Assembly (NCBI GenBank): GCA_000827325.1
Contig: KN832890.1
Location: 1-64,000 of the forward strand
Origin: Oidiodendron maius Zn
Taxonomy: Eukaryota; Ascomycota; Leotiomycetes; Myxotrichaceae
Direction: 5' to 3'
Length of the DNA stretch: 64,000 nucleotides
A program made the position numbers and the translations under genes. Below are positions 37,161-48,049 of the stretch, piece by piece. Each line of letters opens with the position of its first letter. Positions within the stretch are counted from its first letter, which is position 1. The notes beneath the pieces were generated by a model that saw only the letters and a program-made list of their open reading frames with translations, had not been told where the DNA came from and made no database searches.

Positions 37161-37911
37161 CGAGCGCGCCTTGAAAACTGTATCGCTTGCAGCGTAAACA
37201 AAGGTCGGTACAAAGAAAACTAAGATTGAGTACCTCGTAAGATGGCTATGCAGGCACCTAAACCAACAGGCGTTAGGCGACAGGAATTAGGTAACGACTG
37301 GAAAGAAGGCTCAGCAACTCGTTTAAAGTGGGTGGTTCGCATCCACCTACCCTCAGACCTCTTCGATGTGAGCTCTGAAATCTTGACTGAGGAAGAGGAT
37401 GATGGCTGCGATGATTGTTTTGGATGGAGGGGAGGCCGTGAAATTGGGAGTAATGACCTGTTAATATTATCTTTGGGCGATTATATCCGCACGAAGACAT
37501 ATGTCTAAAATTCTACAGAGATATAAGGTCTAAAATTCATAGCTCGGGCGGTCCTCTCTCGGTCTAGGGCATATTCTTTCCGTACTGCGTTCAATCGGGA
37601 TAACGAGAAAAGAGGCCATTACGCAAAGACTGCTTTCACAGAGCGCGCTGCTAACCCGCGGGTGCTGTTCCCCAAGCCGGGGATTCTGTCTCGTGGACCT
37701 GCCATTCTCCTATGCCCTCGGTTTCAGTGATCGGTGCCTGAGGTTACAGAGAGCATGCTGTTAAGCGCCAGCACCCTGGAACTATCCGCCCTGAAACATC
37801 ATCTTCAGAATCGCAGGTTTCAAAAGACAGATATAGTTTTCTATCTTTCTCCACCCGTCCGCAGCGCGCTCTTGATGGATACCTAGAACATTCCGCACAA
37901 CAGTCTCATTC
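37161..37911. other. Bidirectional promoter region of an NLR/HET gene pair
   Basis: 751 bp between two divergent ATGs, with no gene of its own. No repeat or palindrome of the cluster type is present. Confidence 0.55.
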
Positions 37912-40197
37912 ATGGGACTATACAAATACCGCCCGCTGTCGAGTAATTTTGAGATCCGGGTGATCAATCTCTGCACGGAGCAAGATGATCTACGATTTGG
38001 GCAAGGGCCTGTCCACTGCAAGATTGAGCATGTTGTGCTAGAAAGCTGCCAACTTACTGAAGAAGCACGCTCAGGAAAACCCGTGAAGGGGTTTGATGGC
38101 AGCTGGCTGTCTCCTACTGTTCGCGATGTGAAGATTAATACGGATGAAGCGGCCTTGAACGACCTCTGGCCAAGGACGCTGTCGGAAATTGTGTGCGCGA
38201 AGTTCGCTGTGAGGGATACCAAGCCTCCCGCCAGATCTGGAACGGAGTCCTTGGAAATTCGGGACGGGGACCTCCCATGGCGGTATGTATGGGGTGACTA
38301 TGTAGCTCTGTCGTATGCCTGGGGAGATCCTACCGCCACCCATGAAATATACGTTGATGGCATCAGGATGAGAGTGACTGCGAACTTGGAAGCTGCATTA
38401 CGCGAACTGCGCAGTCACTCTCGCATTCAGCAAGGCTTCCGGCTCTGGATCGACGCTCTTTGCATTAATCAAGAGGATTTAAAGGAGCGCGCTCACCAGG
38501 TGACGAGAATGAAAGATATATATGCCTCGGCATGGAATATTGCGATATGGCTCGGTCCTGAGGCAGATGACAGCGATCTTGCCATGACTGCAATGCAATA
38601 TTTGAGTCTTCGATCGAAGGACCTCGATCCGCTACGAAATGTATATCATCGAGTCGACAAAGCCATTGTGGACTTCAAGCCAATTTTCTATTGGCGATAC
38701 TCCACTGTGAAGAGGTTGATGCGGAGGGCCGTATTTCGTGCCCTCTATCACCTCCTTGAAAGGCCATACTGGCGCAGGCTATGGATCCTCCAAGAAGTCG
38801 CCTTGGGCTGTCAAAACATGCCAGTTATATGTGGGACTAAGTGTATTCCACTAGACGATATATATCAGGCCCTCGAAGTCATCAGAATTGATGGTGCAGA
38901 GTTAGGCAACTTCATTATTCGAGACGTAAGAGGCCGTAACGCCATGATCAAATCTTGGTACCGTACGCGGGGGGATAATTACGGAATATCCGAGAAGCTC
39001 TGGGAGAGACCAACTGAGATAATAGAAGGCCAGATTCCAGTCCAACGCTCGAAGTCGGTTCTTTATGGAGGTATATTTGGTGCTCTTCTCCTCGGTCGCG
39101 AAGCATTTGCAAGCGACCAAAGGGATCGCGTTTACGGAATCCTAGGGCTTCCGTCTTTATCAGATATCATCAAGATCACCCCAGATTACACCCTCACGCC
39201 CTCGCAGACCTTCATCACATTCTCTCGTGCCTTATACGCTGGCGGTGATCTCAACGGTCTCCGTCTCGTCGCCAGCCCCGTTCCAGCCATTGGTACAAGG
39301 TATTTGAAACTTGCCATGTTTAGCAGGCCTCGATCTCCAAAATTTGTTCATAACCCTCGGGTTATTAGCGTTGGATGCGTACATGTGCTGCCCTCCTGGG
39401 TGGTATGTTGGTCCTGTGCCCAGAATCCGGCGTTCCCATTACCTCGTCCTGGCAATCTCTACCCGTCTACCAAGCCTGCGTCTAAGCCAGTATTTGACTC
39501 GAACGGTGTGCTCATGACGGTGCGGGGTGTTCTGTTTGACACTGTTAGCAGCCTGAGCGCTTTCCATGCTACTGAATCCGAGTCCTCTTACCCGTTTAAT
39601 GGTCGTTCCCGAGACAGCATTTATGGGGGCCATAGTGCAACAAACGAAGCCATCTGGCGCACCCTGGTTGTCAACATGACCCAGTCGGGCGAAGAGGCTC
39701 CAGACACGTACAACAGCATCCTAAGCCCAAAGCTTTGGGACCTGGGAATAGGAGGCGTCACTCGCAAACTTTTTGGTCTCAGCGATTTTTATTGGCGAAA
39801 CAAACGTCTCCGCCTGTTTGACCGTACCCTTGATGTGGTAATTTCCGGCCGGAGGTCATTAAAACAGAAGTTTTTGGGGGTTTCTGAGAACGACACTTTG
39901 CGTTTTCCTGGAAATGATCAGTCGGGGCGCGAGGCGGTGATGTGGGCCATGCGACTTCTCGCCTGGCGTAGGCTGGTGACGACTGATGGTGGCTACATAG
40001 GACTTGTACCCGCAGCGACGAAAGCCGGTGATCATATCGTGGTGGTGCAGGGCTGCGACGTTCCCTTGGTATTGCGGCAGGATGACGAATGCTTTCGTGC
40101 GCTTGGGGAGTGTTATGTTCATGGAATCATGTCTGGGGAAGTGCTGAAAATGGTAGAGCATAGGAGTGTCGCGATGGTTGACATTACACTTTGTTGA
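37912..40197 (+). CDS. Heterokaryon incompatibility (HET) domain protein
   Basis: A single-exon frame of 761 aa with an ATG at 37,912. The HET domain spans about residues 130-300, with the motifs YVALSYAWGDP, RLWIDALCINQED, RMKDIYASAWNIAIWLGP and RRLWILQEVALG, followed by the usual RDRVYGILGLPS further on. About 460 residues of family-typical but poorly conserved C-terminal sequence follow. HET domains trigger cell death in non-self reactions and are TIR-related. It is intact, in contrast to the broken HET gene at 22-22.9 kb, and is head-to-head with the NACHT-ankyrin gene, which suggests a sensor/executor pair. Confidence 0.92.
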   Translation: MGLYKYRPLSSNFEIRVINLCTEQDDLRFGQGPVHCKIEHVVLESCQLTEEARSGKPVKGFDGSWLSPTVRDVKINTDEAALNDLWPRTLSEIVCAKFAVRDTKPPARSGTESLEIRDGDLPWRYVWGDYVALSYAWGDPTATHEIYVDGIRMRVTANLEAALRELRSHSRIQQGFRLWIDALCINQEDLKERAHQVTRMKDIYASAWNIAIWLGPEADDSDLAMTAMQYLSLRSKDLDPLRNVYHRVDKAIVDFKPIFYWRYSTVKRLMRRAVFRALYHLLERPYWRRLWILQEVALGCQNMPVICGTKCIPLDDIYQALEVIRIDGAELGNFIIRDVRGRNAMIKSWYRTRGDNYGISEKLWERPTEIIEGQIPVQRSKSVLYGGIFGALLLGREAFASDQRDRVYGILGLPSLSDIIKITPDYTLTPSQTFITFSRALYAGGDLNGLRLVASPVPAIGTRYLKLAMFSRPRSPKFVHNPRVISVGCVHVLPSWVVCWSCAQNPAFPLPRPGNLYPSTKPASKPVFDSNGVLMTVRGVLFDTVSSLSAFHATESESSYPFNGRSRDSIYGGHSATNEAIWRTLVVNMTQSGEEAPDTYNSILSPKLWDLGIGGVTRKLFGLSDFYWRNKRLRLFDRTLDVVISGRRSLKQKFLGVSENDTLRFPGNDQSGREAVMWAMRLLAWRRLVTTDGGYIGLVPAATKAGDHIVVVQGCDVPLVLRQDDECFRALGECYVHGIMSGEVLKMVEHRSVAMVDITLC

Positions 40198-41499
40198 TGA
40201 TTGTTCTCCAAAAGATGCTACAGTAGTCGCGTACTCGAACACGCCACGCTTAACGTGTTACTAGAAGATTTCCTATGAATAGAATATATCACAGATGGAA
40301 TTAAACTTATCGGCGAACTGCTTTAGAGGTTTGAGGAGTAGTTCGATGTGTTGCTCATGTGCCTTTCTATTACCCTCTTTCGATGTCCTTCCTGCTTTGA
40401 TCCGGATTTTCCTATCTCCTTCCTCGTGATCTCGATATAAGATAGGCCGCACCCGCCTACTAAAGCCGTAACATCGCATTAAACAGCCTTGTGCCCTGAA
40501 TATTCCATTAAAACGAGTTGCCCGAGTGCGAATACCAAGCAGTCGATCTCGACCGGCCTGCTGTTCGGCTCGTTCGACCTAAATTAAAATCTACTAGGGA
40601 TAGAAGAGCGGCTGATTAAAGCGAGATTTGAGCACATTAACAATTATAAATTAAAAGAGTTCTAGATGGCGTATAAGAAGCTTGTGGCATGTGATACAAA
40701 TGAGAATTCATAGGATTAGAGCCTGATCTAAATGTGTTGGAATCGTGATGACAGGAACAACTGACCTATTCAGGGCTAGTTGGACGGAGGAACGGACCGA
40801 AGATTAATCCTAATTAGGAAGCGAATCACACAAATAGTGGTTGTGTATTCTAGTCTAATAATTAATAAATTCAACACTATGCAATGAAGCTGTCAACTCG
40901 ATATTGCTGAATCAAGGTAATCCCCTTGTTATTTGACAAAATGAGATAACGGCTGCAACGAAATTTGTATTGTAGGAAGATCTAGATGCACCACTGTACA
41001 ATGTTTGAAGGCAGCACTTATTAAGGAGATGGAACCATTCATCCGATATCCAGTAGAGCAATCCAGACCTCAATTTGTGGCATCCTATATATTTACAATG
41101 AAATGGATGGAGAGCCTCAAGTGGTACAGATGAGTGAGTGTCCGGGAAAGGATTCAGATAACCTATTTAACAAACTTGAATTTGAAGTACGGCGGTGACC
41201 TTATAACAATTATGATTTATAATCGGTCACTAACATCCGGTGTATCAGATATCCTATACCTCACCGAAGATTCTATACATTCTTTCCGTTAATATGGTTA
41301 AGCTTCTTTTTTAATTTTTTAATTTTTAAAAAACGCTAACGTAATTTAAATTTCAAATCTTCAATCTTTTGCGCCACGAATGGTAGCCACAAAATCTACC
41401 CATATTTCAATTATCGGTCGGATGTGCCTGCCAGGCATTCCCGATATGCAAAATATGAAAAAAATAGTCGGCGTATTAGCAGGAAGAAATGATCGACTA
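40198..41499. other. Intergenic region without supported gene
   Basis: Contains AT-rich patches, including a T/A-run near 41,300. Short frames such as 40,273-40,479 on minus are unrecognised. Faint retroelement-like words on plus near 41,020-41,120 are too weak to call. Confidence 0.5.
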
Positions 41500-41967
41500 T
41501 AGTTGTGACTCGAGCAGGCTCACAATACCCTCATGCCCGTTCTTGGCTGCTAATGACAGGCATGCTCGGTCTCAGTTATCTCTCGCATTAATACCCGCTC
41601 GACCTGTCTTCAGCAATAGCCTCGCGTCCGTCTACCGCGGCCAGAAATAGCGGTGACCATCCAAACTTAATCTTTCGAATTAATATTGACTTTTACGGAA
41701 TCGAGAAGCACCCTTGTTACACCATAGCCCTCTCAGCGGCACCCCACATAAGCAACGTCATGGTCTTTGGAGTTAATATTGGCTCCCTCAAGAAGTAGCT
41801 TGGCAACGGTCCCACCACGAATGTAACTAGAGGCGGCCCGTGACGGGGGCGTGCGACCACTGTTACTTTGAGAGTTAACATCAGCTCACCCAAGAAGTAG
41901 CTTGGCAATGGTCTCATCATGAACGAAATAACTAGAGGCGGCCCGTGACAGCGGCGTGCGACCGCCT
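41500..41967 (-). pseudogene. Decayed ankyrin repeats beyond the NLR stop codon
   Basis: Directly after the stop of the NLR, the minus strand continues with recognisable ankyrin units in another frame: GGRTPLSRAASSYF, IAKLLLG, ADVNSQ, SGRTPPSRAASSYI, VAKLLLEGANINSKDHD. The units break down gradually toward 41,500. The array was once longer by about four repeats, and the present stop is a later C-terminal truncation. Confidence 0.75.
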
Positions 41968-43254
41968 TTATCTAGCTCCTTTATCAAGAAGCAGCTTCAT
42001 GATACCCTCGCGCCCTCCCCAAGTAGCCAATAATAGTGACGTTCGACCGTACCTGTCTTTGGACTCAACCTCTGCTCCTTTCTCGAGAAGCAGCTTCACG
42101 ATACCCTCACGCCCTTTCTTGACAGCCCATAATAGTAGTGTTTGGCCCTCCCTGTCTTTGGATTCAGTCTCTGCTCCTTTATCAAGAAGTAGCTTGAAGA
42201 CATTCTCATGCCCTCCCTCAGCAGCCCATAATGATGGCGTTCGACCGTCTCTATCTCTTGAATCAACCCCTGCTTCTTTACTAAGAAGTAGCTTCACGAT
42301 TTCACTGTGTCCTCTCTTAGAAGCCCATAATAATGGCGTTCGACCATCTCCATCTCTTGAATCAACCCCTGCTTCTTTACTAAGAAGTAGCTTCACGATT
42401 TCACTGTGTCCTCTCTCAGCAGCCCATAATAATGGCGTTCGGCCGCCTCCATCTCTTGAATCAACCTTCGCCCCTTTATCAAGAAGCAGCTTCACGATAC
42501 CTTCATGCCCTTTCTCAGCAGCCCATACTAGCGGCGTTCGATCGTATTCGTCTTTAGACTCAACCTCTGCTCCTTTCTCGAGAAGCAGCTTCACAATACC
42601 CTCATGCCCTTCCTCAGCAGCCGATACTAGTGGTGTTCGGCTGTATCTATCTTTGGACTCAACCTCTGCTCCTTTCTCGAGAAGCAGCTTCACAATACCC
42701 TCATGCCCTTTCTCAGCAGCCGATACTAGTGGTGTTTGGCTGTTTCTATCTCTTGACTCAACCTCTGCTCCTTTCTCGAGAAGCAGCTTCACGATACCCT
42801 CAAGCCCTTTCTCAGCAGCCCATACTAGTGGTGTTTGGCTGTTTCTATCTCTTGACTCAGTCTCTGCTCCTTTCTCGAGAAGCCGCTTGACAATAGTCTC
42901 ATGCCTATTTGTAGCGGCATATAATAGTGGTGTTTGGCCGTCTCTATCTCTTGACTCAGTCTCTGCTCCTTTCTCGAGAAGCAGCTTTACGATACCCTCG
43001 CGCCCTTTCTTAGCAGCCCATAATAGTGGTGTTTGGCCGTCTCTACCCTTTGACTCAGTCTCTGCTCCTTTATCAAGAAGTAGCTTGACGACATTCTCGT
43101 GTCCTCTCTCAACAGCCCGTAATAGTGGCGATCGGTTGTCTCTATCTCTTGACTCAATATCTGCTCCCCTGTTAAGAAGCAGCTTTACAATAATCTCTTG
43201 CCCCTCCCCAGCAGCTTGCGACAACGGGGTGCGGCCGTCGTTATCCTGAGAGTT
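41968..43254 (-). repeat. Thirteen tandem 99-bp ankyrin-coding units
   Basis: Each unit encodes 33 residues close to DRDGRTPLLWAAEKGHEGIV followed by KLLLEKGAEVES. Adjacent units differ at few bases (for example the units around 42,250-42,450). They fall in blocks with KGAETESR, KGAEVESK or KEAGVDSR ends, showing block duplication. Such high internal identity is typical of hypervariable NLR sensors. Confidence 0.9.
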
Positions 43255-46200
43255 GATGTCAGCAGCATATCCTTTCGAAAACAGCTGTTGAATAATGGAG
43301 ACATGTCCATTCCTAACAGCCCATTGCAATGGCATGTCTAAGGATTTGCGCAGAGGAATCGAGACGGCACCCTTTTCAAGCAGCAGAGCGACAACACTGG
43401 CATGATTATAAGCCATGGCTGCTGCAAGAGCATGACCATATTCTCCTCCCGGAATATTAACATTAGCTCCCGCATCAATCAGAAGTCGAACAACACTTGC
43501 ATGGCCGCTAGCCGAAGCCGCCTGTAGAGCACTCCCGTACCGCTCTCCCATGGTATCGAGATTGGGTTTCTCATCTATCAAGACTTGTACAAGGTTCAAC
43601 AGACCTTTCTCTGAGAAATAATATAACAACTTTAATTCTGGAGTATATCGGCGGACCTGGTGTCTCTGGAAAATGCTGTCAGAGGCTATCCACTTTTGCA
43701 TAGCGGAAAAGGAGCTAAGAGCCTCGAATTCTCTTAAAAATCTCCCCTGCAATATACCACGGCCTTGCGCTATATCAGCGTGGCCAAATATGTTCTTGGC
43801 CGCATATTCAAGAAAGGGGAATTTTGCAGACGACGCATTTCGTAGCTTTTGAGCCTCTTGAGATTTTGCGATTGGCAACACGCTACTGAAAAGGTCTTCG
43901 TATATATCTGCCACAAGGTATTGATAGCAGCATTCTTTAAGCCGCTCATGGCTGAGCCCAACTATATCGACTGAAAGGTTAAATAGGAGCAGCTTGGCTA
44001 AGCCATCTCTCAAGAGCAAGAAATCGCGTACAGACTCATGGATGAACTGAACTGTTCGATCTTTTGCTTTCGATACTTCTGCAAGGCCCTTCGAGCAACT
44101 AAGAATAAACCTGTCAATAGTCTGGTGGCTAATTTCAGCCTGATCCCATATCCCAAGAGCTGTAGGCTCCGTTCCGGATAAAATCGCAAAATAGAGCTCC
44201 TCACGCTTGAGGGGTCTCTGCGAGAACAAGACCCATTGCAGGCAAAGTATTGATTCATTCCTTGTTTTGGTGTGCCGTGTCAAGATATTGGCAAATAGAT
44301 CGTCCAGCTCATCGGGAATTTGCCTGAGTAGCTTTGGGAGGGCGTGTACCTGACCATCATCGTATGCTTCATTCAATATTTTCACCACGAACACCACCCA
44401 AAGAAATACCCCAGACGCCCTCTTGAGTATTTCGGCTTTGATATTGTCCACTTTTTTGCTTGAAGGAACATTAAATACGCTCTCCACATATGTGGCGATA
44501 TCTCTATCATAGCCTTCTTGTCCTTCCAGAATTAATTGAACTCCCTTTCGTATACGGATATGCGGATAATGGCGACTTGATAGGCATATATTTAGAGATG
44601 TTCGACGCAAAAAGGCAGTCTCTCCCAGGTCTCCAAGAAAATCGATCAATTTACGCGCCTCATCTTCTTTGCACTCGTCAAGAGCATCAATAAAGCAGAG
44701 TAATCGATATTGTTGAAGATCCTCGACTGCTGCGATTAAAAACTCCTGGAGCTCTTCAATATCCCATTCGTACACCTCGCTCTGCTTTCTCTTAGAAGAA
44801 AATGTGCAAGCGAAATTATCCTGGAGAGATGGAATTGCAGTCAAAAGCTGGAACAGGAGTGAGCGGTACATCCCTAAAGTGCTCTTTTCGAGGACACTGC
44901 CCCGCGCATTAAAGAAGAATGAAGTTACAATGGCCGGTGACCTTTCCTCATTTGCAGCGTTAAAAGCGTGCTTCATCATCGTTGACTTTCCTGCACCAGG
45001 CTTGCCTTTGATCCATAGAAATCCATGATGTTCTGCAGTCAAATCTCTATCAAGCCAATTTCTGTATTCTAACTGTTCAAAAAGCCACTTACAAGTTTTG
45101 CTATGGGCTTTCTCAATATTCAAGAAACGTGCATCAATCTGTTTAAATGATAGAGAATCAAGGAACGCACGCTTTTGTTCTTCGCTAACGGCTCCGTTTG
45201 GTTTCAATCGCCCTCGACCATGAGGAATGGATGAGACGGCTGAAGATTTCATACGTTTCAGCACAGTGAGAACTCTATCATAGTTCTCATCATTCTTGGA
45301 GAACTTGACCAACTCCGAATGGTTTCTTTTTAGTGCCAGACAATGTTGTGCTTCATTCTCCCAGGGCCGGCCGTGCCTTGCTGACGAGCTATCAACCAAA
45401 ATACTGAGCGGGCCCCTCATCTTCCATTCCGTTCTATGCTACAAAATTGTTAGCCATGATGCTAAGAATCGCGATATCGAGCTTACATAGACTGCAGTTG
45501 GCGACATCTCGGTTTCGTAGAAGCAGACTATTTCTGAATCCGGATAGTCAAATGCTTTTGGGAAATCCCTGCACTGGTTCCGCAAGACCTGAGACTCTTT
45601 CCCAAGCGAATGCAATAAAGCTTGATTAGGTTGGCCTTTGACCATTGGAACAAGAGAAGAAATGTCCATGCCCTGGTTTGGAACGCCAAAAAAGAGCGCT
45701 CCATATATAGACTCGAGTAACGTTTGGCTATTTTTGTCACGCTTCATTTGTATTGTCGCCTCTTTCACAACGAGGCCACCGAGGCTATGAGCAATGAATA
45801 CCAAGGGTTTTGACTGAGGTTGGATATCAGGAGAATCTTGAGTAGCAAGTGCTTGAAGGTCTATTCGCAGAGTGCTTGCTAATGCCTCGAGATCTTGAAA
45901 TGTATGACTACCGTATAGCTGGGTGTCATAGCCGTAGAGTATGATTCTAGCACCAGGAAGGTCTGAACAAAGGGAGTCGCGCAGCCACATGTGTGTTCCT
46001 GCTCGCTCTTTGAATGAACCAAAAGCATGACCGCCTAGGCCCGAAATTGCGACGCAGCTACATCTATTAGTTACGTTAAGACTCATTTGCTGTAAGAAGA
46101 AACTAACTCAATCTTGTGCTCTGAGCTATTTTTGAAGGATCGCAATATTGTTATGCCATTGAAGTGGTCATCGATCGTGATTATGGGTGCCGCAGGAATA

Positions 46201-46781
46201 ATATCGTCATCATCCTCACTGTTTCTGTCCACAAAATCGTTCTTGTCAGTACTGGGAATTTCAAATGACCACTCGTGCTGGTCAGATAAAAAACAAGGAG
46301 GACGGCTTTTAAATTCGAGAGTAGCCATTTTTGTCTTGCCGTCAGGACTACGAGCCATGGACCTCACTCGCACAGTACCTTGTGCTTCATCAAGTCTCAA
46401 GACTGATCGAAGTACATCTTCTGCCTGTCTTTTCGTACATTGATGTGGTATACCCCGTGCACGATATGCCTTCCCGTGTGCAGATGAAGATTGGGCATTG
46501 GCAGTGTGCGAGTTCCCCGCACTTGAGACAGGCGAGGCTGTGATTTCCCTCACTCTAGCTGCTGCTGTTCTTGCTTCGTCTGCAAAGCTGTGATTACCAG
46601 CTATTTTGGAGTGGTGGGCGACTGAGAAGGTGCTATTGGATTCTAATGCAGGTCCATTTGCCTAGCCATGCTCTTGAATCAGTTTACAGGATCCCGAAAA
46701 TGACGGGAAACCGACCAAGTCAGCAGCACTTCACCTCCTCTTCCTTGAACCAACGACGCGCGAGGGCTGATCGCGAGACAT
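41968..46781 (-). CDS. NLR with SesB-like alpha/beta-hydrolase, NACHT and high-identity ankyrin repeats
   Basis: Exons 46781-46735, 46587-46108, 46063-45487 and 45438-41968 join in frame to 1,524 aa. The first exon is tentative, because no ATG exists in the open frame of exon 2. Order: a 100-residue domain (YRARGIPHQCTKRQAEDVLR); an alpha/beta-hydrolase with ISGLGGHAFGSFKE and IAHSLGGLVVKEA (Ser nucleophile in HSLGG) at about 180-340; NACHT with Walker A GKPGAGKS near 513-520 and Walker B LLCFIDALDE; 17 ankyrin repeats from about 990. Repeats 5-17 are near-identical 33-residue units. This matches SesB-type fungal NLRs, where the hydrolase is the presumed effector. It ends KGAR at a stop followed by decayed repeats. 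Confidence 0.85.
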
Positions 46782-48049
46782 GTGTACAACTATGAGAATG
46801 GCAGAGAGTGTATAGAGGCAGGTTTAGATCTGCGTGTCGAATTGCTTTTGTAACCTCGAGGCTGGATCGAGCGTGAGTCTGGTGAGGCTGCGGTGAGGAC
46901 GTGGCAGCCTGAGGCTCCAGCAATAATTGTGATAAGCGCGCCAGATCAGTGAGACTGAATACCTGGTTAAACACCCTGCCGATGAGAGAAATTAATTTTA
47001 TGATAGACCCTATCCCTGTGAAGCGAAAATCCCATAGTAGAGCTGACGAGCTCGACAAAATTGCCAAAATCTGAAACGAAAGCAGGCATTCATCTCTTAA
47101 ATTGTCTTTCTACCTAATTATTTGACTCACATCTCTTAATCAAAGTCCCTTCCATAAGTGATATGACTGCAGTTGCAGCATCTGCGAGACTGTCTGATTG
47201 ATATACGCCAGCAATATACGCGTCTTGGCGCTTTTGGAGCCGCATTAGCCCTGAATTAATAATGTAAAGGAGCCTCTGAGTTTGACTAACAGCCTGAGGT
47301 TGATTGAAGGCTACACGGTCTGAACTCGAAGGGCCTCAAAGGCAGTAGTCTCTCGACGAGTAGAACGGAGCATGAGAGGTAATCTTACATGCAATCAGGA
47401 AGAGAAAAGTAGTGTCTGGTGTGTGGCGCAGCGTGCTGAGTCATTTGTCTGGAAGCAGAAAGGTGGCCTGGACTTAGCTGGGCCTTTAAACCAACCATCT
47501 AAAACCGCAGCATAGAATAGTACTCTTCCATCCGCGACGATCTAATCTCCTGCTATGCCACTTTTCAATTCTTGACCTCGTGATCTCTTCCGAGCACTTG
47601 GGTTGTTGATTTAGGGCTTTGGCCGCCCTCGACCCGGGCAATTTGTTAGCCAGTGAACCAATTCCCACGCAGCCACAATTCAAGGCTCTGAGTCGCAGGC
47701 CAGCCACTTGAAACCGTGTATATTGGGTTCAGTCTAGTAGTCTACTTTGCTCCTCGATCGAGTCGATACCAAACCCGTCGGACCATCTCTGCGGTCGAAG
47801 CGACAGCTCTTCCCCCACTTCCCCTTTGTCAGTTTCGTCAGAGTCACAATTCCCTCTTGAATCGACACAAAACGATCAACTTGACGCTGGAGCCGCTCGT
47901 TTTACCTCAGGTGACTGCAACAACAAACTATACCGCGAGAACGGAGGGGGTGGGAGATATCAGTTGAGCAGCCCTGCCACGAACCAATAAGGGCTGCCAA
48001 GTCAGAGCCTGCCAGATATACGACGAGCCCATGGCATAATAGACAAAAG
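46782..48049. other. Intergenic region upstream of the SesB-like NLR
   Basis: No gene is called with confidence. On minus, a short frame from the ATG at 47,245 runs about 37 codons to a GTGAGT donor and could splice at TTTCAG near 47,075 into another short open stretch. This may be an upstream exon of the NLR or a small separate gene; no family is recognised. Confidence 0.4.

Noticed and set aside
40960-41200. Possible Copia reverse-transcriptase-like words on plus
   Set aside because: Only a few residues resemble the family and the pattern is not continued on either side.
41945-43249. A 434-codon plus-strand open frame of Ser/Pro/Leu-rich repeats
   Set aside because: It is the exact antisense of the 99-bp ankyrin units; the repetition of a stop-free unit creates the long frame.
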